Part shown: positions 1-5,780 of the stretch, in pieces
Position numbering within the stretch: the first letter of the stretch is position 1
Layout: every line of letters starts with the position of its first letter
Source of the DNA: Methylocystis sp.
Lineage (GTDB): Bacteria > Pseudomonadota > Alphaproteobacteria > Rhizobiales > Beijerinckiaceae
Assembly: GCA_023253795.1 (NCBI GenBank)
Contig: JALRFG010000033.1
Coordinates: 1 to 15,116 of the forward strand
Direction: 5' to 3'
Length of the DNA stretch: 15,116 nucleotides
Notes under the pieces: model-generated
Databases searched by the model: none
What the model saw: only the letters and a program-made list of their open reading frames with translations
Told to the model about the DNA's origin: nothing
Program-made: the position numbers and the translations under genes

Positions 1-869
1 AGCGCTTCGGCGCAGGGCTTTTTGTCATCCGTCAGCGTGTCGCCGACACGGGTGTCGGCGACCTGTTTGATCTGCGCAGTGATAAAGCCGACTTCGCCGG
101 GACCCAGCACGGCGACATCCTGCATCTTGGGACGAAACACGCCAATCTTGTCCACTTCATAATGGGCGCCTGTGCCCATCATCTGGATTTTCTGGCCCTT
201 TTTCAGCGTGCCGTCGAAGATGCGCACCAGCACGACCACGCCGAGATAGGCGTCATACCAGCTATCGACCAGCAACGCCTTGAGCGGCGCCTTTTCGTCG
301 CCCGCCGGCGGCGGCAATTTGGTGACGATCGCTTCGAGCACATCAGGAATGCCGATGCCGGTTTTGGCGGAGATCATGACCGCATCGGAGGCGTCGAGAC
401 CAATCACCTCCTCGATCTGCTCCTTGATACGATCGGGCTCGGCGGCCGGCAGATCGATCTTGTTCAGCACCGGCACGATCTCGTGACCGGCGTCGATGGC
501 CTGATAAACATTGGCGAGCGTCTGGGCCTCGACGCCCTGCGACGCGTCGACCACCAGCAAGGAGCCCTCGCACGCCTTCAGCGACCGCGACACCTCGTAA
601 GCGAAGTCGACGTGGCCGGGCGTATCCATCAGATTAAGAATATAGTCCTTGCCGTCCTTCGCCCGATAATGCAGGCGTACGGTCTGGGCTTTAATGGTGA
701 TGCCGCGTTCGCGCTCAATATCCATTGAGTCGAGCACCTGCTCGACCATTTCACGGGCGGCCAGCGTGCCAGTTTCCTGAATCAGCCGATCGGCGAGCGT
801 CGATTTGCCGTGGTCGATGTGGGCGACGATGGAAAAATTGCGGATATTTTCGAATTTATGGGCGGTCAT
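1..869 (-). CDS. lepA: Elongation factor 4 (LepA), N-terminal part, cut by window edge
   Basis: LepA is a ribosome-associated translational GTPase thought to remodel or back-translocate stalled ribosomes. The reverse strand from ATG at 869 encodes 289 residues before the window ends, about half of the usual ~600. The GTPase motifs are clear: G1 AHIDHGKS at residues 16-23, G3 DTPGHVDF from residue 82, and G4 NKID from residue 136. A domain II segment follows (VVVLVRIFDGTLKKGQ-like). The N-terminus MTAHKFENIRNFSIVAHID is typical of the family, which supports the start. No convincing Shine-Dalgarno sequence precedes the ATG; a GC-rich hairpin lies 15 bases upstream. The gene lies downstream of, and in the same direction as, the coiled-coil gene ending at 945. 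The C-terminal domains are outside the window. Confidence 0.97.
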   Translation of the reverse strand, partial: MTAHKFENIRNFSIVAHIDHGKSTLADRLIQETGTLAAREMVEQVLDSMDIERERGITIKAQTVRLHYRAKDGKDYILNLMDTPGHVDFAYEVSRSLKACEGSLLVVDASQGVEAQTLANVYQAIDAGHEIVPVLNKIDLPAAEPDRIKEQIEEVIGLDASDAVMISAKTGIGIPDVLEAIVTKLPPPAGDEKAPLKALLVDSWYDAYLGVVVLVRIFDGTLKKGQKIQMMGTGAHYEVDKIGVFRPKMQDVAVLGPGEVGFITAQIKQVADTRVGDTLTDDKKPCAEA

Positions 870-884
870 GGGGCCGGGATAGCA

Positions 885-914
885 GCGCGCGCCCCCAAAG
901 GAAAGGGCGTGCGC
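885..914 (-). repeat. GC-rich hairpin in the lepA leader
   Basis: Arms 885-894 and 905-914 pair over 10 positions (nine Watson-Crick, one G-T) around a 10-base loop. The hairpin lies between the stop of the upstream coiled-coil gene and the lepA start, ending 15 bases before the ATG. No T-run follows on the minus strand, so it is not a classical intrinsic terminator. It could be an RNA processing or stability element, or it could limit access to the lepA start. Function is inferred only from position. Confidence 0.5.
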
Positions 915-926
915 CGACTGAACGAC

Positions 927-948
927 ATAGGCCTGATTTCCAGCCTAT
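927..948. repeat. Short perfect inverted repeat at the end of the coiled-coil gene
   Basis: ATAGGC at 927-932 and GCCTAT at 943-948 form a perfect 6-bp stem with a 10-base loop, overlapping the TAG stop of the minus-strand gene. No T-tract follows on the minus strand. It may be a weak 3'-end structure in the message, or chance. Confidence 0.3.
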
Positions 949-1538
949 TTCTTTTCCATTCGGCTCTGCAGTTCCTGCTTGGTGCGCGCGAATAGAGCCA
1001 GCGCATGGGGCTTTGCCCAAACATAGGCCTCCTTCGACAGGCGTAAGGCCTGGCAGCCAACCGTCGTGACGGTGGCGACCGTTTTGTCGAAATAGGGCAG
1101 CAGCGGACTCTCGGCTGGAATCTGCGCCCGCGTCCAGGCCACAGCGGATTGGGTGCGCTCGCAGAGCAGCGCGCAGAGCATTTGCCCCGGATCGTTGGAG
1201 GGCGCGGCGGCGAGCGCCTGCCGTAGACGCGCGACCTCAGCCTCAGCCTCGGCCAGCCGGCGCCCAGCTTCTGCGGCGCGCTGCTCAGCGCTGGCGGCGC
1301 TGTCCTCGTCCGCCGCTTTCCCGGCCACCAGTCGATCACGTTCAGCGGTTACAGTCTCAAGTCGGTCGCGCAATTCGTCCCGCTCGCGGGCGAAACCATT
1401 GGCGCGCGAGACGATTTCAGCCTTTTCAAAGGCTTGCCGATCCCGCTCCGCTTTTGTCGCCTTCAACTGCTCCTGCAAATTCAGGAACTCGTCACGCGAC
1501 ACGGTTTCCTCGATTGGCGATACGGACTCATCGGCCAT
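945..1538 (-). CDS. Coiled-coil hypothetical protein
   Basis: This 197-residue protein is not one I recognise by name. Residues ~10-120 are rich in Glu, Arg, Ala and Lys with heptad-like spacing (repeated AERD, ERDEL, EAEAEVARLRQ), which indicates a long coiled coil. The C-terminal ~75 residues look like a separate helical segment, with a Cys pair near CALLCERTQ, a moderately hydrophobic TVATVTTVGCQALRLS stretch and a basic end. There is no signal peptide or clear membrane helix, so a cytoplasmic scaffold-like protein is the simplest reading. The ATG at 1538 has an AGGGG Shine-Dalgarno 8 bases upstream. It lies 75 bases upstream of lepA on the same strand and may share its transcript. Confidence 0.8.
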   Translation of the reverse strand: MADESVSPIEETVSRDEFLNLQEQLKATKAERDRQAFEKAEIVSRANGFARERDELRDRLETVTAERDRLVAGKAADEDSAASAEQRAAEAGRRLAEAEAEVARLRQALAAAPSNDPGQMLCALLCERTQSAVAWTRAQIPAESPLLPYFDKTVATVTTVGCQALRLSKEAYVWAKPHALALFARTKQELQSRMEKK

Positions 1539-1659
1539 GGGATGCCCCTTTGCGAAAGATTTTCCTGCCGCTCGCGGAAAATTGCTGTGTTGCGCGCATC
1601 CAGAAAATGAGCGCGTCGACGAATGTCTTCAATATTTTCTTTTATCTGATTTGGCAAAG

Positions 1660-1674
1660 CGGCCTTTCGGGCCG
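1660..1674 (-). terminator. Possible terminator hairpin after the short membrane protein gene
   Basis: On the minus strand CGGCC (1674-1670), loop CGAAA and GGCCG (1664-1660) form a perfect 5-bp stem with a GNRA-like closing context. It begins five bases past the TAA of the gene ending at 1680. The following bases CTTTGCC give only a weak T-tract, so termination is plausible but not certain. Confidence 0.4.
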
Positions 1675-1679
1675 ACAGA

Positions 1680-1961
1680 TTAGCGTTCGCGGGCGACGTT
1701 CAGCTTGCGCAGCATCTCGACGCACTCCTGAGGCGCGGAAAGACAATGATCGCGCGCGGCGGCGCCCAGCGCGTCAACGCCGGCCTGCGCCAGCGCTTTT
1801 GTCGTCTCCGTCAGCTTGGGCCGGCGCTCCGGCGACTGAACCGTCGTCACCGCCATCCCGGCGCGCGGACCCGCCACGCCAACCGGCGACGGCTCGCGAT
1901 CCGTCATCGCCAGCGCATAGACCAGCGCGATACAGATCAGACTTCTCAGCAAAAAAAACAC
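1680..1961 (-). CDS. Short membrane-anchored protein, DUF5330-like
   Basis: The preferred reading is 93 residues from GTG at 1961. The N-terminus then reads (M)FFLLRSLICIALVYALAMT, a single hydrophobic segment near the start (about residues 2-18) that would be a signal anchor. A short variable linker follows, then a C-terminal part with two Cys (HCLSAPQECVEM), which could form a disulfide in the periplasm. This layout resembles short DUF5330-type proteins of Rhizobiales, a family call from memory. An upstream in-frame ATG at 2009 would add 16 charged residues before the hydrophobic segment and has a poorer ribosome binding site. Function is unknown. It is divergent from the peptidoglycan-binding protein gene at 2368. 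Confidence 0.65.
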   Translation of the reverse strand: MFFLLRSLICIALVYALAMTDREPSPVGVAGPRAGMAVTTVQSPERRPKLTETTKALAQAGVDALGAAARDHCLSAPQECVEMLRKLNVARER

Positions 1962-1968
1962 AGACGCG

Positions 1969-1973
1969 TCTCC
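1969..1973 (-). promoter_or_regulatory. Shine-Dalgarno site deciding a GTG start
   Basis: GGAGA on the minus strand lies 7 bases before GTG at 1961. The alternative ATG at 2009 has only a weak AGG nearby. This supports the shorter protein with the hydrophobic segment at the very N-terminus. Confidence 0.6.
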
Positions 1974-2074
1974 GTCGGCGACGCGGCGTCGCCAGACAGA
2001 GCCAGTCATGCCTGCTCAAAGTTGAGCCTTGGTAAATCTCGCGAAGAAACGACGAATGTGCGGATGTTGGAGAG

Positions 2075-2099
2075 CATTTGGAAACCATTTGGAAACCAT
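2075..2099. repeat. 11-bp tandem direct repeat
   Basis: The unit catttggaaac occurs twice back to back (2075-2085 and 2086-2096), followed by a further cat. An 11-base period places both copies on about the same face of the helix, which would suit a regulator binding as two subunits. It lies between two divergent genes. No known consensus is recognised. Confidence 0.6.
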
Positions 2100-2152
2100 G
2101 AGCCCAGAACGCGGTGCGCCTACCCCTCGAAAAGCGAAATGCGCATACGCGT

Positions 2153-2167
2153 TTAGCACTCACTTAA
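2153..2167. promoter_or_regulatory. Candidate CtrA-binding site
   Basis: TTAG-N7-TTAA differs by one base from the alphaproteobacterial CtrA consensus TTAA-N7-TTAA. It lies in the divergent promoter region upstream of the peptidoglycan-binding protein gene. A second one-mismatch copy lies at 2217-2231. Support is sequence resemblance only. Confidence 0.35.
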
Positions 2168-2220
2168 GAACGTTTTGCCAGTTTGACGCGTATCGGGAGT
2201 TGCGGGTTTGGCGTTCTTAA
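2164..2220. repeat. Inverted repeat with long spacer
   Basis: TTAAGAACG (2164-2172) is the exact reverse complement of CGTTCTTAA (2212-2220), with 39 bases between. Each arm includes the TTAA half of a CtrA-like box. It may be a pair of operator half-sites or a looped structure. Confidence 0.45.
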
Positions 2221-2231
2221 CCTTTCGTCAA
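2217..2231. promoter_or_regulatory. Second candidate CtrA-binding site
   Basis: TTAA-N7-TCAA differs by one base from the CtrA consensus, and its first half reads TTAACC as in many extended CtrA sites. It starts 64 bases after the first candidate. Confidence is low because the consensus is short. Confidence 0.3.
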
Positions 2232-2367
2232 TTATACGTCGATCAGCCAGACGGGCTGCTGTTCGGAAGCGTCACGGATGCGCCGACGACGACCCCACAC
2301 ATGCCAAAGATTGAAACAATTGCCTTGCACGATGGCGTGCGCGCACAACAGCTGACGGTGAAGAAAA

Positions 2368-3063
2368 TTGCGTGATATCCCCCTGACGGCGTCCCGCCCG
2401 CGTTCCGAATCCATGGAGCCCTCCGCGCCCCGGCGTTCGGCGCCCGCCAAACCGGCGCGCAAGCCCGCGAAACCGCGCAAGTTCAGCCTCAAGCGCACCG
2501 GCTACGCCCTGTTGTTCGGCATTGGCGCGCTGACAGCGATTGGCGTTCCTTTGAATGCCTTGTACTTTCAGGATGGCCGACATCCCGCGCCGCTGTTTCT
2601 GACGACGGCGCTGGCGCCGCCGGCGACAACGCCCGCCACCAAGCCGGTCGCCGCGCCGCAAACGGCTGAAGCGCCCGCCGCACAGATCGACGCGCCGAAA
2701 GCCAAAGTGGAGGCGGCGCACGCGCCTGTTAAAGCCGAAAATGCACGCAGCGAGAGCCCGGCGCCCGCCAAGATCGCCGCAAAAACGCCAGCCAAAACGG
2801 CCGAGCCCGCGAAACATGATCCGATTGCGCAACTGCTGAATGGCCCCGCCAAACCGAAGGCGCCCGCGGAGAGCGACGTGCTGATGGCGCAGCAGGCGCT
2901 GCTCAAGCTCGGATATGTCGTTCGCGCCGATGGCAAATTCAGCGCAGCGACCCGTCAGGCGATCGAGAAGTTCGAACATGACCATGGCTTGCCGGTGAAA
3001 GGCGCGCTGACCACGAAAGTCGCCGCCCAGCTCGCCACGCGCGCCGGTTTGGAGAGCGAATAG
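2368..3063 (+). CDS. Membrane-anchored peptidoglycan-binding domain protein
   Basis: The 231-residue protein has a basic, proline-rich cytoplasmic N-terminus (~1-43) and one transmembrane helix (~45-62, YALLFGIGALTAIGVPL). A long Ala/Pro/Lys-rich periplasmic linker follows (~75-168). The C-terminal PG_binding_1 domain (~170-224) shows the pattern AQQALLKLGY-ADGKFSAATRQAIEKFEHDHGLPVKG. It probably tethers the inner membrane to the cell wall; no catalytic domain is visible. The start is TTG at 2368, preceded by GGTGA; an in-frame TGA lies just upstream. The next ATG (2413) lacks a ribosome binding site but would keep all domains. A DUF1491 gene follows after 41 bases. The CtrA-like boxes upstream may tie it to cell-cycle control. 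Confidence 0.85.
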   Translation: MRDIPLTASRPRSESMEPSAPRRSAPAKPARKPAKPRKFSLKRTGYALLFGIGALTAIGVPLNALYFQDGRHPAPLFLTTALAPPATTPATKPVAAPQTAEAPAAQIDAPKAKVEAAHAPVKAENARSESPAPAKIAAKTPAKTAEPAKHDPIAQLLNGPAKPKAPAESDVLMAQQALLKLGYVVRADGKFSAATRQAIEKFEHDHGLPVKGALTTKVAAQLATRAGLESE

Positions 3064-3104
3064 GTCGCTGGCGCGCAGCGATCGCGACGACTACACTCGC
3101 CACC

Positions 3105-3446
3105 ATGAGACTGCGAAGCGATATTTATGTCTCCGCCCTGATCCGTCGGGCGGAAACGCAGGGCGCGGTGGCCATGCTGCGCCGTCGCGGCGCGGCGGAG
3201 GCCGGCGCGCTGTTCATCAAGATTGATCGGCTCGATGGCCACGCCGCTATATTGGCGCCGGCGCCGCAAAGCGAGGAAATGCCGGAAGGCGTCGATCGTC
3301 AGTTCTCGCGCGCGCATCCGCAGGAATGGATTGATCCGGCTGAGGCGGAAGCGCGGTTGAAACGTGAACTCGCCTTCGATCCTGATCTCTGGATTGTCGA
3401 GATTGAGGATCGTGCGGGTCGTGCTTTCGTCGATGTGATCGGCTGA
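3105..3446 (+). CDS. DUF1491 family protein
   Basis: This 113-residue protein has the family's typical length and hallmark stretches: MRLRSDIYVSALIRR at the start, LRRRGAAEAGALFIKIDR in the middle, and LKRELAFDPDLWIVEIEDR near the end. DUF1491 proteins are small cytoplasmic proteins common in Alphaproteobacteria and have no established function. No catalytic motif is evident. The gene starts 41 bases after the peptidoglycan-binding gene and ends 45 bases before the dioxygenase gene, in the same direction. Co-transcription is possible. Confidence 0.88.
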   Translation: MRLRSDIYVSALIRRAETQGAVAMLRRRGAAEAGALFIKIDRLDGHAAILAPAPQSEEMPEGVDRQFSRAHPQEWIDPAEAEARLKRELAFDPDLWIVEIEDRAGRAFVDVIG

Positions 3447-3491
3447 ACGCGCCTCTATTCCGGATCATTTAACGCCAGCGGTGATTACGCC

Positions 3492-4283
3492 ATGCGCCTG
3501 CCGACCTATTTTATTTCGCATGGTGGCGGGCCTTGGCCCTGGATGCCGGATTGGCATCAGAAATTTCGCAAGCTTGAAGCTGCGCTCGCCGCAATACCGA
3601 GCGAACTCCCCTATGCGCCAAAAGCCGTGCTGGTGATTTCCGGCCACTGGACAACCCAAAACTGCACGGTGATGTCCAGCCCGCAGCCGCCAATGGTGTA
3701 TGATTATTACGGCTTTCCAAAAGAAACCTATGACGTCGTCTATCCCGCGCCGGGCGCGCCGGAACTTGCCGAGTTGACGGCTCAACTCATTCGTGCGGCC
3801 GGATATGAAGCGCATCTGGATGACGCGCGGGGATATGATCACGGCGCGTTTGTTCCGCTTTATGTGATGTATCCACAAGCCGATGTGCCAACCTATCAAT
3901 TATCGCTCATGGCGGGCTACGATCCCGAGGCGCATATCGCGGTTGGCCGCGCTATCGCAGCGCTCAGGGATGAGGGCGTGCTGATTATTGGCTCAGGTCT
4001 GAGCTATCATAATTTGAGCCTGTTCAACGCCTCAGCGCGCACACCTTCTGAAGCCTTCGACCAATGGCTTCATGACAGTCTTTCCAGCCCTCCCGACATG
4101 CGCACAAAAGCGATGATCGACTGGACACAGGCGCCCTATGCGCGTCTCTGTCACCCGAATGAAGATCACCTCGTCCCGCTCTTTTGCGCGCTGGGCGCAG
4201 CGGAGAATGACGTCGCCAGACGCATTTATCATGAAGACGGGGTTTTCGGCGGCGTCAGCGTCTCTAATTATCGTTTCGGCTAA
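3492..4283 (+). CDS. DODA/LigB-type extradiol ring-opening dioxygenase
   Basis: The 263-residue protein belongs to the class III extradiol dioxygenase superfamily of 4,5-DOPA dioxygenase and E. coli YgiD. The family cleaves catechol-type rings using a single non-haem metal, and some members bind zinc. Visible conserved positions are SHGGGP with His10, SGHW with His52, YDHGAFVPL with His117, GSGLSYHNL with His173, and HPNEDHLVPL with His226. These match the family's metal-ligand and catalytic histidines, so the enzyme looks intact. Length is normal. There is no signal peptide, so it is cytoplasmic. The substrate cannot be read from sequence. It converges on the AraC-family gene, with only 16 bases between the two stops. 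Confidence 0.9.
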   Translation: MRLPTYFISHGGGPWPWMPDWHQKFRKLEAALAAIPSELPYAPKAVLVISGHWTTQNCTVMSSPQPPMVYDYYGFPKETYDVVYPAPGAPELAELTAQLIRAAGYEAHLDDARGYDHGAFVPLYVMYPQADVPTYQLSLMAGYDPEAHIAVGRAIAALRDEGVLIIGSGLSYHNLSLFNASARTPSEAFDQWLHDSLSSPPDMRTKAMIDWTQAPYARLCHPNEDHLVPLFCALGAAENDVARRIYHEDGVFGGVSVSNYRFG

Positions 4284-4299
4284 TTATTCGCGACACTCG

Positions 4300-5319
4300 T
4301 CACGATCCGGCTTTTATCGCCTGAAGCGTTTGCGAAGGCGTTTCGCCGTAAAAGTCCTTATAATAGCCGGCAAATCTTCCGAAATGGGAAAATCCATACT
4401 TCTCGGCAAGAACGCCGATCGCCAATTTCTGGTCTGATTTTATCAACGCTTCTCTGAATTGCTGTAGCCGGATCACTCTTTTCAACTCCACAAAACCAAC
4501 GCCAAATTGTTCCATGATCGACGCCTGAATATTGCGTCTGGAGATATTCAGCGTCGCCGCCAGATAATCCAACGTGATCTCATCGGCTAATGCTTCGGCG
4601 TTAAAGCGCCACAATATTCTCTCCACGTCGACCGCGAGATTATGTCGCTGCTTCTCGCCCAATGAGTTGGCCTGCGAGCCGAGAGCTGTAAATTTATTCA
4701 GAATTTCTCTGAAATCCGGATTGATTTTATCTTCAACGACGCGCGCCCAACCCTCTTGCGGCGGGCCTTCCGCTGCATGATCCAGCAACTCAAGCAGCAT
4801 GTTTCTGAGCGGCATTCCGGACAAGGGCATGGGCGCAATGATCGCGTGATGCTCTGCGCCACGGACCATTTTATTTTTCAGGCGCGCGCGCAGTTCCTCT
4901 TCCATCAGTTGACTGGTTGCATATTCGTCAAAATTAATGCTGACGCCTCTGGCCGGCGCGCTTGCGACCGTCTCCCAGCGGCTGTTGTCGTAGGAAACGC
5001 CGAGCAGAATATCGCCAAATATATCGCCGGGACGTCCCAGAAAACGATATGCCTCGCTCTCATAAAAGCCGATTTGCAATCTTCCGGCGCGGATATGGCC
5101 GTCAATCCGGATGCGGCCTTTCTCGATAAAGGTGTCTTGAATAAAGATATGCTCATTTAACTGAAACGTGCGTCTTCTAAAATCAAAAGACGAATTATCC
5201 AGCAGATAAAATTGCTGATCCCAGCCTTCCGGCGTCAATTGCTGAAGCACATCCGGACTTGTCGTCTCGATATGCTGATAGGCTGATGGAACGTTTTGAG
5301 GGCCCGAATCTTTCTGCAT
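4300..5319 (-). CDS. AraC-family transcriptional regulator
   Basis: From ATG at 5319 the protein has 339 residues. The C-terminal ~100 residues (about 240-333) form the AraC DNA-binding domain. The first helix-turn-helix is ~251-270 (LDYLAATLNISRRNIQASIME) and the second ~300-321 (AIGVLAEKYGFSHFGRFAGYYKDFYGETPSQ), with the family's Y-GFSH-GRF--YYK-FYGETPS signature. The N-terminal ~235 residues would be the sensing and dimerisation domain; its ligand is not predictable. A GTG start at 5364 would add 15 residues but has no ribosome binding site. The gene is divergent from the TonB-receptor gene across a dyad-rich region, so the receptor gene is a reasonable target. The convergent dioxygenase gene is another. 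Both are inferences from position. Confidence 0.9.
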   Translation of the reverse strand: MQKDSGPQNVPSAYQHIETTSPDVLQQLTPEGWDQQFYLLDNSSFDFRRRTFQLNEHIFIQDTFIEKGRIRIDGHIRAGRLQIGFYESEAYRFLGRPGDIFGDILLGVSYDNSRWETVASAPARGVSINFDEYATSQLMEEELRARLKNKMVRGAEHHAIIAPMPLSGMPLRNMLLELLDHAAEGPPQEGWARVVEDKINPDFREILNKFTALGSQANSLGEKQRHNLAVDVERILWRFNAEALADEITLDYLAATLNISRRNIQASIMEQFGVGFVELKRVIRLQQFREALIKSDQKLAIGVLAEKYGFSHFGRFAGYYKDFYGETPSQTLQAIKAGS

Positions 5320-5422
5320 GAGTGCTCTTTTAGCCGCCGATGAAATTACACGACCAGCCTTCACGCAAAAAAACGCGGTGATTTTTGTATATTTTCAAGT
5401 CGACGCCGTCTCGATCCTGTCC

Positions 5423-5436
5423 GATTTGTGCAAATC
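5423..5436. repeat. Palindrome, candidate operator
   Basis: GATTTG-TG-CAAATC is a perfect 6-bp dyad with a 2-base centre, and partial symmetry continues outward (CC / CGG). It starts 104 bases upstream of the AraC-family start and could be a site for that or another regulator. Confidence 0.4.
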
Positions 5437-5571
5437 CGGCTTTGCAGCCGGGATGGCGCGAGTCATCAGCTTCGGCACGCCACAGGGAAGGCATTGTCCC
5501 GGCGGCGGCCAGCGACGTTGTGGCCATGAGATCCCCTGCCCTTTGTCCGGGTCCGCTACAGGGCTTGTGGT

Positions 5572-5581
5572 CCCATATGGG
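5572..5581. repeat. Palindrome cccatatggg
   Basis: This is a perfect 10-bp palindrome, followed directly by more G residues (ggggagg). It lies midway between the divergent genes. It may be an operator or chance. Confidence 0.3.
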
Positions 5582-5661
5582 GGGAGGAAGCCTTATTCAG
5601 GCGGCAGGCATAGAGACCTGTCACAGGCAATGAACAACGCCGGCAACGCGCGGCGCATAGC

Positions 5662-5709
5662 ATGTGGCAGATACGCCACACCGGGGCTTTTTAGCCCGCC
5701 CCGCCACAT
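5662..5709 (+). repeat. Competing stem-loops upstream of the TonB-receptor gene
   Basis: ATGTGGC (5662-5668) can pair locally with GCCACA (5675-5680; 6 bp, 6-base loop) or distantly with GCCACAT (5703-5709; 7 bp). Between these, CGGGGC (5682-5687) pairs with GCCCCG (5698-5703), and GGGCT (5684-5688) alternatively pairs with AGCCC (5693-5697) around TTTT. Mutually exclusive stems are typical of leader switches. There is no terminal T-tract, so it is not a classical attenuator, and whether the region is transcribed is unknown. Confidence 0.4.
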
Positions 5710-5715
5710 TTCGCC

Positions 5716-5753
5716 TTAATTCAAGCCGGGTCGCTCCGTATGCAGTTTTGCAT
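5716..5753 (+). promoter_or_regulatory. Weak candidate promoter with overlapping dyad for the TonB-receptor gene
   Basis: TTAATT (5716-5721) and TATGCA (5739-5744) are 17 bases apart, a correct spacing but a poor -35. The -10 overlaps a perfect dyad ATGCA-GTTT-TGCAT (5740-5753), positioned where a repressor would block transcription. The receptor's ATG is at 5781. Confidence 0.25.
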
Positions 5754-5780
5754 GTAACTTGCTTACTGACGGCTTTGGGC

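Larger units (their letters stand above)
1962..2367. other. Divergent intergenic region, 406 bases
   Basis: It separates the leftward short membrane protein gene from the rightward peptidoglycan-binding protein gene. The central part is more AT-rich than its flanks, as expected for promoters. It holds an 11-bp tandem repeat (2075-2099), two CtrA-like boxes (2153-2167 and 2217-2231) and a 9-bp inverted repeat with a long spacer (2164-2172 / 2212-2220). I see no convincing coding frame and no clear sigma-70 pair. Confidence 0.6.
5320..5780. other. Divergent intergenic region rich in dyad symmetry, 461 bases
   Basis: It lies between the AraC-family gene and the TonB-receptor gene. It holds three short palindromic candidate operators (5423-5436, 5572-5581 and 5740-5753) and a cluster of competing stems (5662-5709). 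An AT-rich stretch at ~5378-5400 could carry the regulator's promoter. A 65-codon minus-strand frame (5330-5527) has a good ribosome binding site but is not accepted as a gene. The receptor's reading frame stays open upstream to a GTG at 5664, but that extension lacks protein-like features. Confidence 0.6.

Noticed and set aside
162..728. Plus-strand 188-codon frame opposite lepA.
   Set aside because: It is antisense to clearly conserved LepA GTPase motifs.
2272..2985. Minus-strand 237-codon frame opposite the peptidoglycan-binding gene.
   Set aside because: It is Arg/Gly-rich low-complexity translation of a GC-rich gene on the other strand. The plus-strand protein has a transmembrane helix and a known domain.
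5385..5633. Plus-strand 82-codon frame starting TTG with a CPIC motif, considered as a small metal-binding or methanobactin-like precursor.
   Set aside because: It has no good ribosome binding site, no recognisable leader-core pattern and no modification genes nearby.
5540..5650. Cobalamin riboswitch ahead of the TonB-receptor gene, suggested by AGAGACCTG near 5610 and a GGGAGGAAG stretch.
   Set aside because: The B12-box-like match is partial, and the core elements GCCACTG and CCGC-ACTGT are missing. The receptor is also not BtuB-like. An Rfam RF00174 search would settle it.
5664..5780. Upstream extension of the receptor from GTG at 5664.
   Set aside because: It would put 39 residues in front of a good signal peptide, which would disrupt export. 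The ATG at 5781 gives a normal signal sequence.
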